NCBI GenBank assembly: GCA_020253595.1
Contig: JADCBH010000097.1
Span: 1 to 24,521 of the forward strand
Length of the DNA stretch: 24,521 bases
Reading direction: 5' to 3'
Source: Brevundimonas sp.
GTDB taxonomy: Bacteria > Pseudomonadota > Alphaproteobacteria > Caulobacterales > Caulobacteraceae
Shown piece by piece: positions 14,919-24,120 of this stretch. Each line of letters starts with the position of its first letter. The stretch's first letter is position 1. A program made the position numbers and the translations under genes. The notes under the pieces were generated by a model. The model was not told the DNA's origin. It saw only the letters and a list, made by a program, of their open reading frames with translations, and made no database searches.

Positions 14919-16340
14919 GGCGTCGGCGCGTCCCTGATGGAAGGGCGCGTCGGCGTCGCCGACGAGCTCCACTGCGTTCAGGGCGCCGACGAAGCTGTCG
15001 CGCCAGATGCCGACATCGGTGTCGCGCACGACCTGCATCAGGGCCTCCCATTTCCGAACCCGCTCGGCCAACGACATGGTCAGGGCCTTCTTGATCGCGT
15101 CGGCGACTTCCTCGCGACTGAACGGATTGACCAGCAGGGCCTCGCCCATCTGTTCGGCCGCGCCGGCGAAGCGGGACAGGATCAGGACGCCGGGGTCCTC
15201 CGGGTTCTGTGCAGCGACATATTCCTTGGCGACCAGGTTCATGCCGTCCCGCAGCGGCGTCACCATGCACACCTTGGCCGCACGATAGATGCCCGCCAGC
15301 TGATCGCGACGATAGCTGCGGTTCAGATAGCGGATCGGCTGCCAGTCCATGTCGGCGTATTCGCCGTTGATTCGTCCGGCGAGGGAGTCGAGGCGCGCGC
15401 GAATGTCCTGATAGGTGTCGACCTCGTCGCGGCTGATCGGTGTGACCTGGACCAGGAAGACGTCGCCGCGCAGCTCCGGGCGGTCGTGCAGGAACTGCTC
15501 ATAACCCAGCATCCGCTCCTCCAGCCCCTTGGAGTAGTCGAGCCGATCGACGCCGACGATCATGGAGCGAAAGGCGGCTGAGGCGGCCATGCGATCGTAG
15601 GTGCGCACCCCTTCGCGGGAGTTCCTCGCCTGCATGAAGCCCTCGACGTCGATGCCGATGGGGAAGGTCCCGATGCAGACTCGTCGTCCGAACGCCTCCA
15701 GCCCGCCGTAACCCGCCAGCTCACCCCGGGCCTCGGAGATCACGTAGTCGCGGAACAGGTCCATCCATTCCTGGGTCTGGAAGCCGATCAGGTCGTAGGC
15801 AAACAGGCTCTCCACCAGCCGGCGATGATGCGGCAGTGTCACCAGCAGCTGGCGAGCCGGCCAGGGGGTGTGGAGGAAGAAGCCGATCCGGTTCGTGACA
15901 CCCAGACGGCGCAGGTCCCGGGCCAGCGGGATCAGGTGGTAGTCGTGGACCCAGATGATGTCGTCGGGCTGAATCAGCGGCGCGAGCGTCTCGGCGAAGC
16001 GGCGGTTCACCCGTTCGTAGCCCTCGCCATAGGACCGCTCATAGGCTGTCAGGTCTACGCGGTGGTGGAACAGGGGCCACAGGGTCTTGTTGGCGTATCC
16101 GTTGTAGTACTCGTCGACGTCCTGGGCCTCCAGGTCGACCAGGGCGACGTGTACGCCCGCGCGGTCCTCCAGCTTCAACTCGCCTGTGAACGTTTCTACG
16201 GTCTCACCCGACCAGCCGAACCAGAGGCCGTCGTAGGTCCTCAGCGCGGCGGACAGCGCCATGGCCAGCCCGCCCACAGATCCGGCGGAGGGGTCGACCG
16301 GGGCCGATACGCGGTTTGAGACGACGATGAGGCGGGACAT
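14913..16340 (-). CDS. otsA: Trehalose-6-phosphate synthase
   Basis: The 475-residue GT20 enzyme transfers glucose from UDP-glucose to glucose-6-phosphate to give trehalose-6-phosphate. Visible motifs are the N-terminal SNRV and GGLAMAL loop (23-29), WFGWSG (40-45), VHDYHL (131-136), RLDYSKGLEERM (266-277, with the phosphate-binding Arg and Lys) and DGMNLVAKEYVAAQNPE near residue 365. The length is normal for OtsA. I start at the ATG at 16340 (MSRLIVVSNRV); no clear ribosome binding site is seen. It is the last gene of otsB - GH15 - otsA on the minus strand, 66 bases after the GH15 stop. Its stop lies in a short hairpin shared with the GST stop. Confidence 0.97.
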   Translation of the reverse strand: MSRLIVVSNRVSAPVDPSAGSVGGLAMALSAALRTYDGLWFGWSGETVETFTGELKLEDRAGVHVALVDLEAQDVDEYYNGYANKTLWPLFHHRVDLTAYERSYGEGYERVNRRFAETLAPLIQPDDIIWVHDYHLIPLARDLRRLGVTNRIGFFLHTPWPARQLLVTLPHHRRLVESLFAYDLIGFQTQEWMDLFRDYVISEARGELAGYGGLEAFGRRVCIGTFPIGIDVEGFMQARNSREGVRTYDRMAASAAFRSMIVGVDRLDYSKGLEERMLGYEQFLHDRPELRGDVFLVQVTPISRDEVDTYQDIRARLDSLAGRINGEYADMDWQPIRYLNRSYRRDQLAGIYRAAKVCMVTPLRDGMNLVAKEYVAAQNPEDPGVLILSRFAGAAEQMGEALLVNPFSREEVADAIKKALTMSLAERVRKWEALMQVVRDTDVGIWRDSFVGALNAVELVGDADAPFHQGRADAA

Positions 16341-16406
16341 GACGCGCCCCAAACGATCAAGGCGACGATCGGCTCCATCGCAAGCGCGTGATTGTGGCGA
16401 AACCGA

Positions 16407-18200
16407 TCATCGGACATCCGTCCACGATCGGCTGAGCAGGACGGCGCAGTTGATGATGCCGACCAGGGAGTAGGTCTGGGGGTAGTTGCCCCAAAGTTCG
16501 CCGGTCTCGATAGCGATATCCTCGCTGAGCAAGCCGGCATGCGTGCGACGGCTGAGCATCTGTTCGAAAATCTCGCGCGCTTCGGTGTCGCGGCCGTTCT
16601 GGTGGAGCGCTTCGATGAACCAGAAGGTGCAGAAGTTGAACGCGGTTTCGGGCTCGCCGAAGTCGTCGGGCTCGACGTAGCGGAACAGATAGGGCCCCTT
16701 CTTCAGGTCTCGCTCGATGGCGTCGAAGGTCGCGACCTGACGCGGGTCCTTAGGCTCAAGAAAGCCGAGATCGACCAGTTGGAGCAACGATGCGTCGAGC
16801 TCCTGACCGCCGAAACTGGCGCCGAAGCGCCCCTGGTCGGGGAGAAAGGCCTCGGCTTCGATCCGCCGGCGGATGATGCCTGCCCGATCGGCCCAATAGG
16901 CCGCCCGGTCGTCCAGCGCCAGATGCACGGCCACCTTGACGAGGCGGTCGCAGGCGGCCCAGCACATGACCGAGGAATAGGTATGGACGCGCGCGATGGT
17001 GCGGAACTCCCAAAGGCCCGCGTCGACCTGGTCATGCATGGCGAAAGCCCGTTCGCCGACCTTTTCCAGCGCATGGAAGTCATCGAGCGCGCCGGGACGC
17101 AGCAGACGCTGGTCATGGAAGCTCTGCACCAGCGGTAGAACGATCTGTCCGTACACGTCATGCTGCAGGTGCTCGCGCGCCTGATTGCCGACACGCACGG
17201 GCTTCATGCCGCGATAACCCTCGACAGACGTGACAATGCGCTCGTCTATGTCCTCTTCCAGACCCACGCCATAGACCGGCTGGACATGGCCGCCCGCCGA
17301 GGCATCGACCAGATTGCGCAGGTAGACGAGGTAGTTCTCCAGAATGTCCACCGCACCCAGCCGGTTCAGGGCACGCACCGTGTAATAGGCGTCGCGGATC
17401 CAGCAGTAGCGATAGTCCCAGTTGCGTCCGCTCTCCGGGAACTCGGGCACCGAGGTGGTCATGGCGGCGACAATGGCCCCGGTCTCTTCGTAGACGCAAA
17501 GTTTCAGCGTGATCGCCGCGCGGATTACCGCCTCCTGATAATCCAGCGGAATGTAGAGGGTTCGAACCCAGTCGCGCCAATAGGCGAGGGTGCGGTCCAG
17601 CGTGGCCGAGACGCCCGCGCCGACCTCCTGATCGTAGCCCTCGTCGGGCCCGAGGAAGAAGGTCAGGGGGCGTTCGAGCCGGAACGGCCGTTCTTTCAGC
17701 TCATGCGATACCGGACAGTCCGTGGTGAGGCGGAGGGTGGTGTCCGTACACAGATAGCGGATGTGGTTGGAGCCGGAGGTACACTCCGCTTGTCTTGCAC
17801 CCCAGTCAGCCGAGGGACGCAGGCGCACGCGGATGCGCGGGCTGCCCGACAGGGGCCGGACGATCCGGGCGAAGGCCAGGGGCCGGTAGGTTCGGGAGTG
17901 CTTCCTGTGACGCGGGGCGAAGTCGATGATCTCGACCGAGGCCCCGTCCCCGGCGGTCAGGACAGTCCGCAGGACCGGCGTATTGGGCAAATAGGCCTGC
18001 TCGGCGGCGATCTGACCCTCCAGCTCCAGCGACCAGAAGCCGTGGTCGGGCGCGTCCCCGTCCATAAGGGCTGAGAAGACAGGGTCCCCGTCCACGCGCG
18101 GCGCACAGGCCCAGACGTAGCGCCCCTGGCGATCGATGAGGGCCGACAGGGCGCAGTTGCCGATCGGAGCGAGGTCGAGGTCGCGGCGGGCGGGGGTCAT
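16407..18200 (-). CDS. GH15-family glycoside hydrolase, candidate trehalase
   Basis: The 597-residue protein starts at the ATG overlapping the otsB stop (ATGA). It has the two-part GH15 layout: an N-terminal beta-sandwich (about 1-230) and an (alpha/alpha)6 barrel with RNWDYRYCWIRDA near residue 280. The expected catalytic acid is E398 in GLWEFR and the base E560 in LLSEDI, followed by GNYPQTYSLVG. Family members are glucoamylases, glucodextranases and, in mycobacteria, trehalases. There is no signal peptide, so it should be cytoplasmic. Its place between otsB and otsA makes trehalose the likeliest substrate, giving a synthesis-breakdown cycle in one operon, but starch-like alpha-glucans remain possible. 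Confidence 0.9.
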   Translation of the reverse strand: MTPARRDLDLAPIGNCALSALIDRQGRYVWACAPRVDGDPVFSALMDGDAPDHGFWSLELEGQIAAEQAYLPNTPVLRTVLTAGDGASVEIIDFAPRHRKHSRTYRPLAFARIVRPLSGSPRIRVRLRPSADWGARQAECTSGSNHIRYLCTDTTLRLTTDCPVSHELKERPFRLERPLTFFLGPDEGYDQEVGAGVSATLDRTLAYWRDWVRTLYIPLDYQEAVIRAAITLKLCVYEETGAIVAAMTTSVPEFPESGRNWDYRYCWIRDAYYTVRALNRLGAVDILENYLVYLRNLVDASAGGHVQPVYGVGLEEDIDERIVTSVEGYRGMKPVRVGNQAREHLQHDVYGQIVLPLVQSFHDQRLLRPGALDDFHALEKVGERAFAMHDQVDAGLWEFRTIARVHTYSSVMCWAACDRLVKVAVHLALDDRAAYWADRAGIIRRRIEAEAFLPDQGRFGASFGGQELDASLLQLVDLGFLEPKDPRQVATFDAIERDLKKGPYLFRYVEPDDFGEPETAFNFCTFWFIEALHQNGRDTEAREIFEQMLSRRTHAGLLSEDIAIETGELWGNYPQTYSLVGIINCAVLLSRSWTDVR

Positions 18201-18964
18201 GCGCGCGCCTCCACGATCGCTTCCAGCCAGGTCAGGACGGCCTCGACATCCTTCAGCCGATGACGGGCTGCGCTGTCCCGCATCGGCCCGACCAGAACGC
18301 CGTATCCGCCAAGCCAAACCGCCGCCTGGAACGCTGCCTCATCTGTCAGGTCATCGCCGACCATGATCGGTGTCGCGCCCGCGAACGGAGGCTCGGCCAT
18401 GAAGGCGGCCAAGGCCTGTCCTTTGTCCGCACCCGGCGTCTTGAGTTCGATGACCATGTGTCCGGGCTGGAGTTCCAGACCGGTTTCGACGGCGATTTCG
18501 CGCGCAAGCGCTCGGGCGACGTCCTCGCTGCCTGGTGACTGGCGATAGTGAAGACCCGCAGAGACTGCCTTGTCCTCAACGATCACGCCGGGATGGTCCA
18601 TGGCAAAGCCGCGAAACGCTGCGACGGCATGGGCGACCCCGGGGCTGGGCAGCGCGGCCAAAAGGCTACCGTCATGCCGGCGACGCACCAGACCGTGAAC
18701 CCCGGAGGCTGCGAGAGCTGCATCGCCTGCGATTCGGTCGATCTCCTCAAGCGTCCGCCCACTGATGACCGCGACGCGCCCGGCCAGAACCCTGCCCAGA
18801 GCCCCCAGCACAGACGTTCGTCGGTCATCGGCCATGACTGCGTCCGGGGTGCTCGCCACCGGTGCCAGGGTCCCGTCTAGGTCAAGAAACAGGGCGATCG
18901 CATCGGTCGGGTGAACGGGTGGCGCGGTCAGGGGGCGAATCGGGGGCCCGACGGACAAGGTCAT
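18197..18964 (-). CDS. otsB: Trehalose-6-phosphate phosphatase
   Basis: The 255-residue HAD-family phosphatase removes the phosphate from trehalose-6-phosphate. The nucleophile motif LFLDLDGTLAP gives D28 and D30. Later HAD elements are VISGRTLEEID, ELKTPGADKGQAL with the conserved Lys, and MVGDDLTDEAAF. The ATG at 18964 (MTLSVGPP) is preceded by GAGAG and gives a normal OtsB length; the frame extends upstream without a better start. It is the first gene of the operon with GH15 and otsA, and diverges from kpsF across 155 bases that must hold its promoter. Confidence 0.96.
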   Translation of the reverse strand: MTLSVGPPIRPLTAPPVHPTDAIALFLDLDGTLAPVASTPDAVMADDRRTSVLGALGRVLAGRVAVISGRTLEEIDRIAGDAALAASGVHGLVRRRHDGSLLAALPSPGVAHAVAAFRGFAMDHPGVIVEDKAVSAGLHYRQSPGSEDVARALAREIAVETGLELQPGHMVIELKTPGADKGQALAAFMAEPPFAGATPIMVGDDLTDEAAFQAAVWLGGYGVLVGPMRDSAARHRLKDVEAVLTWLEAIVEARA

Positions 18965-19061
18965 GATCTCTCGAGGTTGGATATCGCAGGAGCGCGAGGC
19001 CCTAACGCCCAACTCCGGCAAAGGTTGAGGTCCACCGAGGAAGCCCGGCTGGGGTGCCGGA

Positions 19062-19091
19062 TTGTCGAGTCCCGCAGCTTGGGTCTAAACC
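19062..19091 (+). promoter_or_regulatory. Possible promoter of kpsF
   Basis: TTGTCG at 19062-19067 and TCTAAACC at 19084-19091 resemble the Caulobacter-type -35 and -10 boxes, about 15 bases apart. They lie about 30 bases before the kpsF ATG. Confidence 0.4.
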
Positions 19092-19119
19092 GCCTCCCTG
19101 TTCCGTGGAGACCCGGCCC

Positions 19120-20115
19120 ATGCCGCTCGACGCCAATTCGTCCGCCGCCGACGCCGCTGGCCCCATGATCGATCACGCCCGCTCGGTCATCCGCCTGAAC
19201 ATCGAGGCGCTGGAGGCGCTTGAGCGTACCGTGAACGGCAGCCTTGTCCGCGCCGTCGAGATCATCCTGTCGCGTCCGGGCTATGTCGTCGTGACAGGTA
19301 TGGGCAAGTCCGGCCACATCGGCGGCAAGATCGCCGCCACCCTGGCATCCACCGGCACGAACGCCTTCTTCGTCCACCCTGCGGAGATGAGCCACGGCGA
19401 TCTCGGTATGCTGCGCCATGACACGACACTCCTGGCCCTCTCCAACTCCGGGGAAAGCCGCGAGCTGCGCGATCCTCTGATCTTCTGCCAGAGGAACGAC
19501 ATCCCGGTGATCGGCATGACGCAGCGGGCGTCGTCGTTCCTCGCGCGGATGTCGGCGGTGTCGCTCATCATGCCCAGCGTCGCCGAGGCTTGCCCCAACG
19601 GCCTGGCCCCCACCACCTCGACCTTGATGACGCTCGCGCTGGGCGATGCGCTGGCCATGGTGCTGATGGAACGGCGCGGCTTCTCGGCCACTGACTTCGG
19701 AATGCATCATCCTGGCGGGTCGCTGGGCATGAGCCTGCAGAGTGTGCGGGAGTGGATGGGTGACAACCACGCCCCGCCGCCGACCGTTCCGCTGGACGCC
19801 GCCTTTGCCGAGATCGTGGCGGCCATTACCGCGGGCCGAAAGGGCTCGGTCGCGGTGCTGGAGGCCGACGGGACACTGGCCGGGATGATCACCGACGGCG
19901 ACGTCCGTCGCGCCTTCTCGAGCGACGTGTCTGGCATCACGGCGGCAAACATCATGAGCCGTCAGCCCATCACTGTCGGACCCGACCAGCGCATGAGCGA
20001 CGTCGTCGACCTGCTGACCGCCAACAAGATTTCCAACCTTTTCGTGGTGGAGAACCAGCGACCCGTCGCCATCGTGCACATCGCCGAACTGATGCAGGCC
20101 GGTTACGTCTCCTGA
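19120..20115 (+). CDS. kpsF: Arabinose-5-phosphate isomerase
   Basis: The 331-residue protein interconverts ribulose-5-phosphate and arabinose-5-phosphate, the first step to Kdo. A SIS domain (about 40-180) carries TGMGKSGHIGGKIAATL (59-75, with K63), EMSHGDLGML and ALSNSGES. The family block HHPGGSLG follows, then two CBS domains (about 217-270 and 277-330), as in KpsF/GutQ/KdsD proteins. The ATG at 19120 has GGAG nine bases upstream. It stands before capsule-type glycosyltransferase and export genes, so it may supply Kdo for a capsule anchor in addition to or instead of LPS; the name kdsD would be equally valid. Confidence 0.95.
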   Translation: MPLDANSSAADAAGPMIDHARSVIRLNIEALEALERTVNGSLVRAVEIILSRPGYVVVTGMGKSGHIGGKIAATLASTGTNAFFVHPAEMSHGDLGMLRHDTTLLALSNSGESRELRDPLIFCQRNDIPVIGMTQRASSFLARMSAVSLIMPSVAEACPNGLAPTTSTLMTLALGDALAMVLMERRGFSATDFGMHHPGGSLGMSLQSVREWMGDNHAPPPTVPLDAAFAEIVAAITAGRKGSVAVLEADGTLAGMITDGDVRRAFSSDVSGITAANIMSRQPITVGPDQRMSDVVDLLTANKISNLFVVENQRPVAIVHIAELMQAGYVS

Positions 20116-20182
20116 TCCTGAGATGCCGGGCGGTTGACCCCCGTGGGACGAGGGTCTACGCCGCCTGCCTGTCCGGAAGTCA

Positions 20183-21631
20183 GTGCGAACCGGACGGGCG
20201 GAACAACCACGTCGAAGGCTGCAATTGGATAGGTCGGCGAATGTCGGGGAAGGATTGCGCCCCACGGAGTTCTCGACGACCTCTGCGGCCGGGCCCGCAG
20301 GCTTGAACGCCACGACGCCCGCGTTGAGGGCCGGCCCGACTCTGTGCATCGACGGCTACAACATCGCCATGACGAAGGGCACGGGGATCGCCACATACGG
20401 GCGCAACCTGCTCTCGACCGTCAGGGGCATGGGATACGACACCCAGGTCATCTATGGCCCGCCGAGAAAACGATCCAAGCGTCCGCTGCTGAATGAAACC
20501 GCCCTGGTCGACGCGGGTGAGCCGCGAAAGAACAGGCGCATCGCCCGCTATCTGCAGACCCTGACCAGCCGGAACGGTGTGAAGGCCTGGCCCGTGACCC
20601 CCAGCGGCGAGGTCTTCTGGCCCACCCGTGCGGGCGGTAAACCAGACGCGTCGTCTTTTTGGGCGGCGCATGATCTGTTTTTCCGGGCCAACCGGTCGTT
20701 CGCGGCCTATCGCAAGGAAACGCCGGTCGATTTCGATGCGGACGGCGGCCGACGCCCGGACATCATGCACTGGACGGCGACGCTGCCGCTGCATGGGCGG
20801 GGCGTTCCCAACATCTACACCATCCACGACCTGATCCCGCTCAGGCTTCCCCACACGACGCTCGACGACAAACCGGCCTACTTCGCCCTGTGCAAGGCCA
20901 TCGCGCGCCGGGCCGACCACATTGCCGTGGTGTCGGAAACGACCCGCCAGGACGTGATCCGCATCCTCGGGGTGCCTGAGGAGAAGGTCACCAACACCTA
21001 TCAGGCCGTCCACCTGCCCTCGAGCCTGACCTCGCGGCCGGACGCCGAGGTGGCGACAGAACTGGAGGGCATATTCGATCTGGGCTGGAAGGACTATTTC
21101 CTTCACTTCGGAGCGATAGAACCCAAGAAGAACCTCGGCCGTATCGTCGAGGCGTATCTGGCGTCGGGCTGCACCACACCGCTTGTGGTGGTCGGCGGCC
21201 GGGCCTGGCTGGACGAACCCGAGACGGCCCTGATGAACCAGGTGCTCGCCGACGACGGCCCGAGCGCCGAACGCATCCGGCGATACGAATACCTGCCCTT
21301 CTCCATGCTGGTCAGCCTGATCCGGGGGGCCCGGGCCACGCTGTTCCCCTCGCTGTATGAGGGCTTTGGCCTGCCCGTTCTGGAATCGATGGCGCTTGGG
21401 ACCGCCGTCCTGACCTCGACAGGCGGTTCCTTGCCGGAAGTGGCGGGCGATGCAGCGATTTCGGTCGATCCATACGATGTCCCCGCCATGAGCCGGGGGC
21501 TGCGAGCGCTGGAACAGGACGAGGCGCTGCGACTGGATCTGGAGGCGCGCGGCCGCATCCAGGCGGCGAATTTCTCGGTCGAGGCTTACAGGACCCGGCT
21601 TACTGATCTCTACGCCAAGGTCGGGGCGTGA
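20183..21631 (+). CDS. GT4-type glycosyltransferase
   Basis: This is a GT-B glycosyltransferase of 482 residues from the GTG at 20183, which has GGAAG nearby. In-frame TTG codons further on could be the true start, since the first 50 residues are unlike the family; conserved sequence begins at TLCIDGYNIAMTKGTGIATYGRNLL. The C-terminal half has FGAIEPKKNLGRIVEAY and the nucleotide-sugar motif EGFGLPVLE (E393 and E401), followed by GTAVLTSTGGSLPEVAGDAAI. It transfers a sugar from a nucleotide sugar, probably GDP- or UDP-linked, to a growing polysaccharide. Its stop overlaps the next gene's GTG (GTGA), so the two transferases are coupled and may act in sequence. Confidence 0.88.
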   Translation: MRTGRAEQPRRRLQLDRSANVGEGLRPTEFSTTSAAGPAGLNATTPALRAGPTLCIDGYNIAMTKGTGIATYGRNLLSTVRGMGYDTQVIYGPPRKRSKRPLLNETALVDAGEPRKNRRIARYLQTLTSRNGVKAWPVTPSGEVFWPTRAGGKPDASSFWAAHDLFFRANRSFAAYRKETPVDFDADGGRRPDIMHWTATLPLHGRGVPNIYTIHDLIPLRLPHTTLDDKPAYFALCKAIARRADHIAVVSETTRQDVIRILGVPEEKVTNTYQAVHLPSSLTSRPDAEVATELEGIFDLGWKDYFLHFGAIEPKKNLGRIVEAYLASGCTTPLVVVGGRAWLDEPETALMNQVLADDGPSAERIRRYEYLPFSMLVSLIRGARATLFPSLYEGFGLPVLESMALGTAVLTSTGGSLPEVAGDAAISVDPYDVPAMSRGLRALEQDEALRLDLEARGRIQAANFSVEAYRTRLTDLYAKVGA

Positions 21632-22899
21632 CCCGGTCCGTCCTGTTCGACGCCAGCCGCCTGCTGAGCCGGGCCGAGCGCACCGCGCCGACGGGCGTGG
21701 ATCGGGTCTGTCTCGCCTATGCCGAGTGGCTCCTGTCTCTGCCGGATGTCTCGGTCACACCTGTCCGGGGGCGTCAGGACCAGCTGGTCGCGGTCGATGA
21801 ACCCTGGTTCCGCAAATGCGTGAAGACCCTTCGATCACGTTGGACCGGCGACTTCTTCGAACGGTCCCTGACGCCGGACGAGATGCGACTGATGACGGCG
21901 CTCGCCAGCGGGCATAAGGCCGAGGAGTCGGTCATCGGCGAGCCGCCGGCCGATCCGTCGCGAACCCCGGGCCGGCGGACCCGCGTGCTGAAGCAGTTGT
22001 TTCGCTCTCAGTGGATCCAGAACCTGCCGGCGAGCAGCCTGTACTTCAACGTCGGCCACACTGGCCTCAGCGACCCGTCCATCCTGATGGAACTGGAAGC
22101 GCGCGGGATAGAGCGGATCATCCTGCTGCACGACCTGATCCCCATCACTCACCCGGAGTTCTGCCGGCCGGGCGACGACGAGAAGCACCGGGCGCGGGTT
22201 CTGACGACGCTTCGTCACGCCTCGCGTATCTTGGTGAACTCGCACTACACGGCGTCGGAACTCGCCGCCTTCGCTGCGCGCGAAGGGATCACGCCGCCGC
22301 CGATCGACGCGGTCCACCTGGGGCTTGAGCCGACCTTTCTGGCACCCCCTGCTGCCCCGACGCCCCGGCCTTACTTCGTCCACATCGGCACCATCGAAGC
22401 GCGCAAGAACCTGGCCTTCCTGCTGACCATCTGGCGGCGCCTGCAGGAACGGATGGGGGACGCAGCCCCTCAGTTGGTTCTGGTCGGACGTTACGGCTGG
22501 GAGAACGAGGCAGTTCTGGATCACCTGGAACGGTCACCGGCCCTGCGGGGACTGGTGCATCAAGCGTCTGACCTGCCCGACTCCGCGCTGGCCACCCTGA
22601 TGGCCAGTGCCCGGGCGTTGGTGGCCCCGTCCTCGGTAGAGGGCTTCGATCTGCCTGCCGTCGAGGCCTCGGCCCTGGGCGTGCCCCTGATCGCCTCGGA
22701 CATTCCCGCCCACCGTGAGCTCGTGCCGAACGCCCTGCTGATCGATCCGCTGGATGGCCTGGGCTGGCTCAAGGCGCTGGAAAAGGCCACGCGCCATCCG
22801 CCGAAGGCCCCGGCTTATGTCGCCCCGACCTGGGATCGGCACTTCGCCCGCGTGGCAGAATGCGTCGGCCTGGGTCCGAGAGCGGCCAAGGCGGCGTGA
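21628..22899 (+). CDS. GT4-type glycosyltransferase
   Basis: The 423-residue protein starts at a GTG that overlaps the previous stop by four bases (GTGA). The N-terminal half begins SVLFDASRLLSRAERTAPTGVDRVCLAYAEWL and includes IILLHDLIPITHPEF. The C-terminal half contains FVHIGTIEARKNLAFLLTIW and the sugar-nucleotide motif EGFDLPAVE (E338 and E346), followed by GVPLIASDIPAHREL. This is the GT4/group 1 pattern. Together with the preceding transferase it should build part of the surface polysaccharide exported by the downstream system. The donor and acceptor sugars cannot be read from sequence. Confidence 0.9.
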   Translation: MTRSVLFDASRLLSRAERTAPTGVDRVCLAYAEWLLSLPDVSVTPVRGRQDQLVAVDEPWFRKCVKTLRSRWTGDFFERSLTPDEMRLMTALASGHKAEESVIGEPPADPSRTPGRRTRVLKQLFRSQWIQNLPASSLYFNVGHTGLSDPSILMELEARGIERIILLHDLIPITHPEFCRPGDDEKHRARVLTTLRHASRILVNSHYTASELAAFAAREGITPPPIDAVHLGLEPTFLAPPAAPTPRPYFVHIGTIEARKNLAFLLTIWRRLQERMGDAAPQLVLVGRYGWENEAVLDHLERSPALRGLVHQASDLPDSALATLMASARALVAPSSVEGFDLPAVEASALGVPLIASDIPAHRELVPNALLIDPLDGLGWLKALEKATRHPPKAPAYVAPTWDRHFARVAECVGLGPRAAKAA

Positions 22900-22961
22900 T
22901 CGGACTGGCGGCCGCTTGCAAAGGCCGGTAATCACGTCTTGGAACAAAAAGCCCGGACGCC

Positions 22962-24110
22962 ATGACCCGTAAACTGCTCGCCCTCGCGCTCGCGGCCATT
23001 CTTTCGGGCTGCTCGACCCTGCCCCGCGACGGGCCGTCGGGGCGAGCCATTGATCGAGGCGCAGAAGCCGACGCGGACGGGGCCGATTACGCCATCGTCG
23101 AACTGGACTATGCGGCCGCCGAGCAGATCCGGGCCGTCGCCGCTCCCTACCTCGGGTCCCTGGCTGCCGCAGCCAGCAGTGAGCGGGTGGATGTGATCGG
23201 TGAGGGCGACCTGCTGTCCATCGCCATCTTTGAGCCGTCCGGCACGCTGTTCGGCGGAGGGTCGTCCGGATCGGGCGTGCGCTCTGGCAACCAGGCCCTG
23301 CCGAGCGTCGCGGTCGATCGAGGCGGCACGGTGACCGTGCCCTTCGCCGGGGCCGTACGGGTCGGCGGACTGACCACGACCGAGGCCGGGGCCGCCATCC
23401 GTCGGGCCCTGTCCGGCCGCGTCGGAAACCCCCAGGTGACGGTGACGATCGAGGAGAACCTGTCCAACACGGTTACCGTGCTGGGCGAGGTCAAGGAACC
23501 TGGGCGCGCGCCCCTGTCGGTCAACGCTGACACAATCCTGGACGTTATCGCCGAGGCAGGCGGAGCGTCTCGTCCAGTGGACGATATCGAGGTCCAGATC
23601 CGCCGCAACGACCAGACCTACGCGGCCCCGCTGAGCGCGGTGACCACCAACTTCGGCGAGAACATCCGCCTGCAACGCGGCGATCAGATCAACCTTGTCT
23701 ACGTCCCGCGTCGCTTCAAGACCTTTGGCGCGCTGGGAACCGTGGCCGAGAACGACATGCCGGCTGGCCAGGTGACGCTGGCGAGCGCGCTGGCGCGCGC
23801 GGGAGGACTGAACGACAACTTCGCCAACGCCCGCGCGGTGCTGGTCTTCCGCTTCGAACGGCCGGAAGTGGCCCTGGCGCTCGGGATCACCCAGCCACCG
23901 ACGATCCGGGGCGTGCCGGTTGTCTACAGACTGAACCTGGAAGAAGCGTCCGGCTTCTTCACGGCCGGCTCGTTCGAAGTGCGTCCGGACGACACGATCT
24001 ATGCGCCCCGCGCCACGGCGGCGGAACTGCGCAAGTTCTTCGAGTTCGTCCAGCAGATCTCGCGGGTCGTCTACGACATCTCGGTGACCAACACCCTCAA
24101 CAACAACTGA
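22962..24110 (+). CDS. Polysaccharide export outer-membrane lipoprotein (BexD/CtrA/VexA type)
   Basis: The 382-residue protein has a lipoprotein signal with lipobox LSGC (C17). A Poly_export domain follows (about 70-165: VIGEGDLLSIAIFEPSG, VDRGGTVTVPFAGAVRVGG, GNPQVTVTIEE), then SLBB-type repeats (TVLGEVKEPGRAPLSVNADTI, and PAGQVTLASALARAGGLND), and a C-terminal amphipathic helix ending VVYDISVTNTLNNN. These proteins form the outer-membrane channel for capsule export. The length is close to BexD, CtrA and VexA of ABC-transporter-dependent capsules and well short of KpsD. No strong ribosome binding site is seen. The gene is 62 bases after the glycosyltransferases and 10 bases before the last gene. 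Confidence 0.92.
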   Translation: MTRKLLALALAAILSGCSTLPRDGPSGRAIDRGAEADADGADYAIVELDYAAAEQIRAVAAPYLGSLAAAASSERVDVIGEGDLLSIAIFEPSGTLFGGGSSGSGVRSGNQALPSVAVDRGGTVTVPFAGAVRVGGLTTTEAGAAIRRALSGRVGNPQVTVTIEENLSNTVTVLGEVKEPGRAPLSVNADTILDVIAEAGGASRPVDDIEVQIRRNDQTYAAPLSAVTTNFGENIRLQRGDQINLVYVPRRFKTFGALGTVAENDMPAGQVTLASALARAGGLNDNFANARAVLVFRFERPEVALALGITQPPTIRGVPVVYRLNLEEASGFFTAGSFEVRPDDTIYAPRATAAELRKFFEFVQQISRVVYDISVTNTLNNN

Positions 24111-24120
24111 GGTCTCGCTG

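Noticed and set aside
18965..19119. A general-stress (EcfG-type, GGAAC-N16-GTT) promoter for the trehalose operon.
   Set aside because: Looked for because trehalose genes are often in that regulon, but no correctly spaced pair is present upstream of otsB.
18961..20349. A long minus-strand frame opposite kpsF.
   Set aside because: The plus strand encodes a complete SIS plus two CBS protein; the other frame is an antisense shadow.
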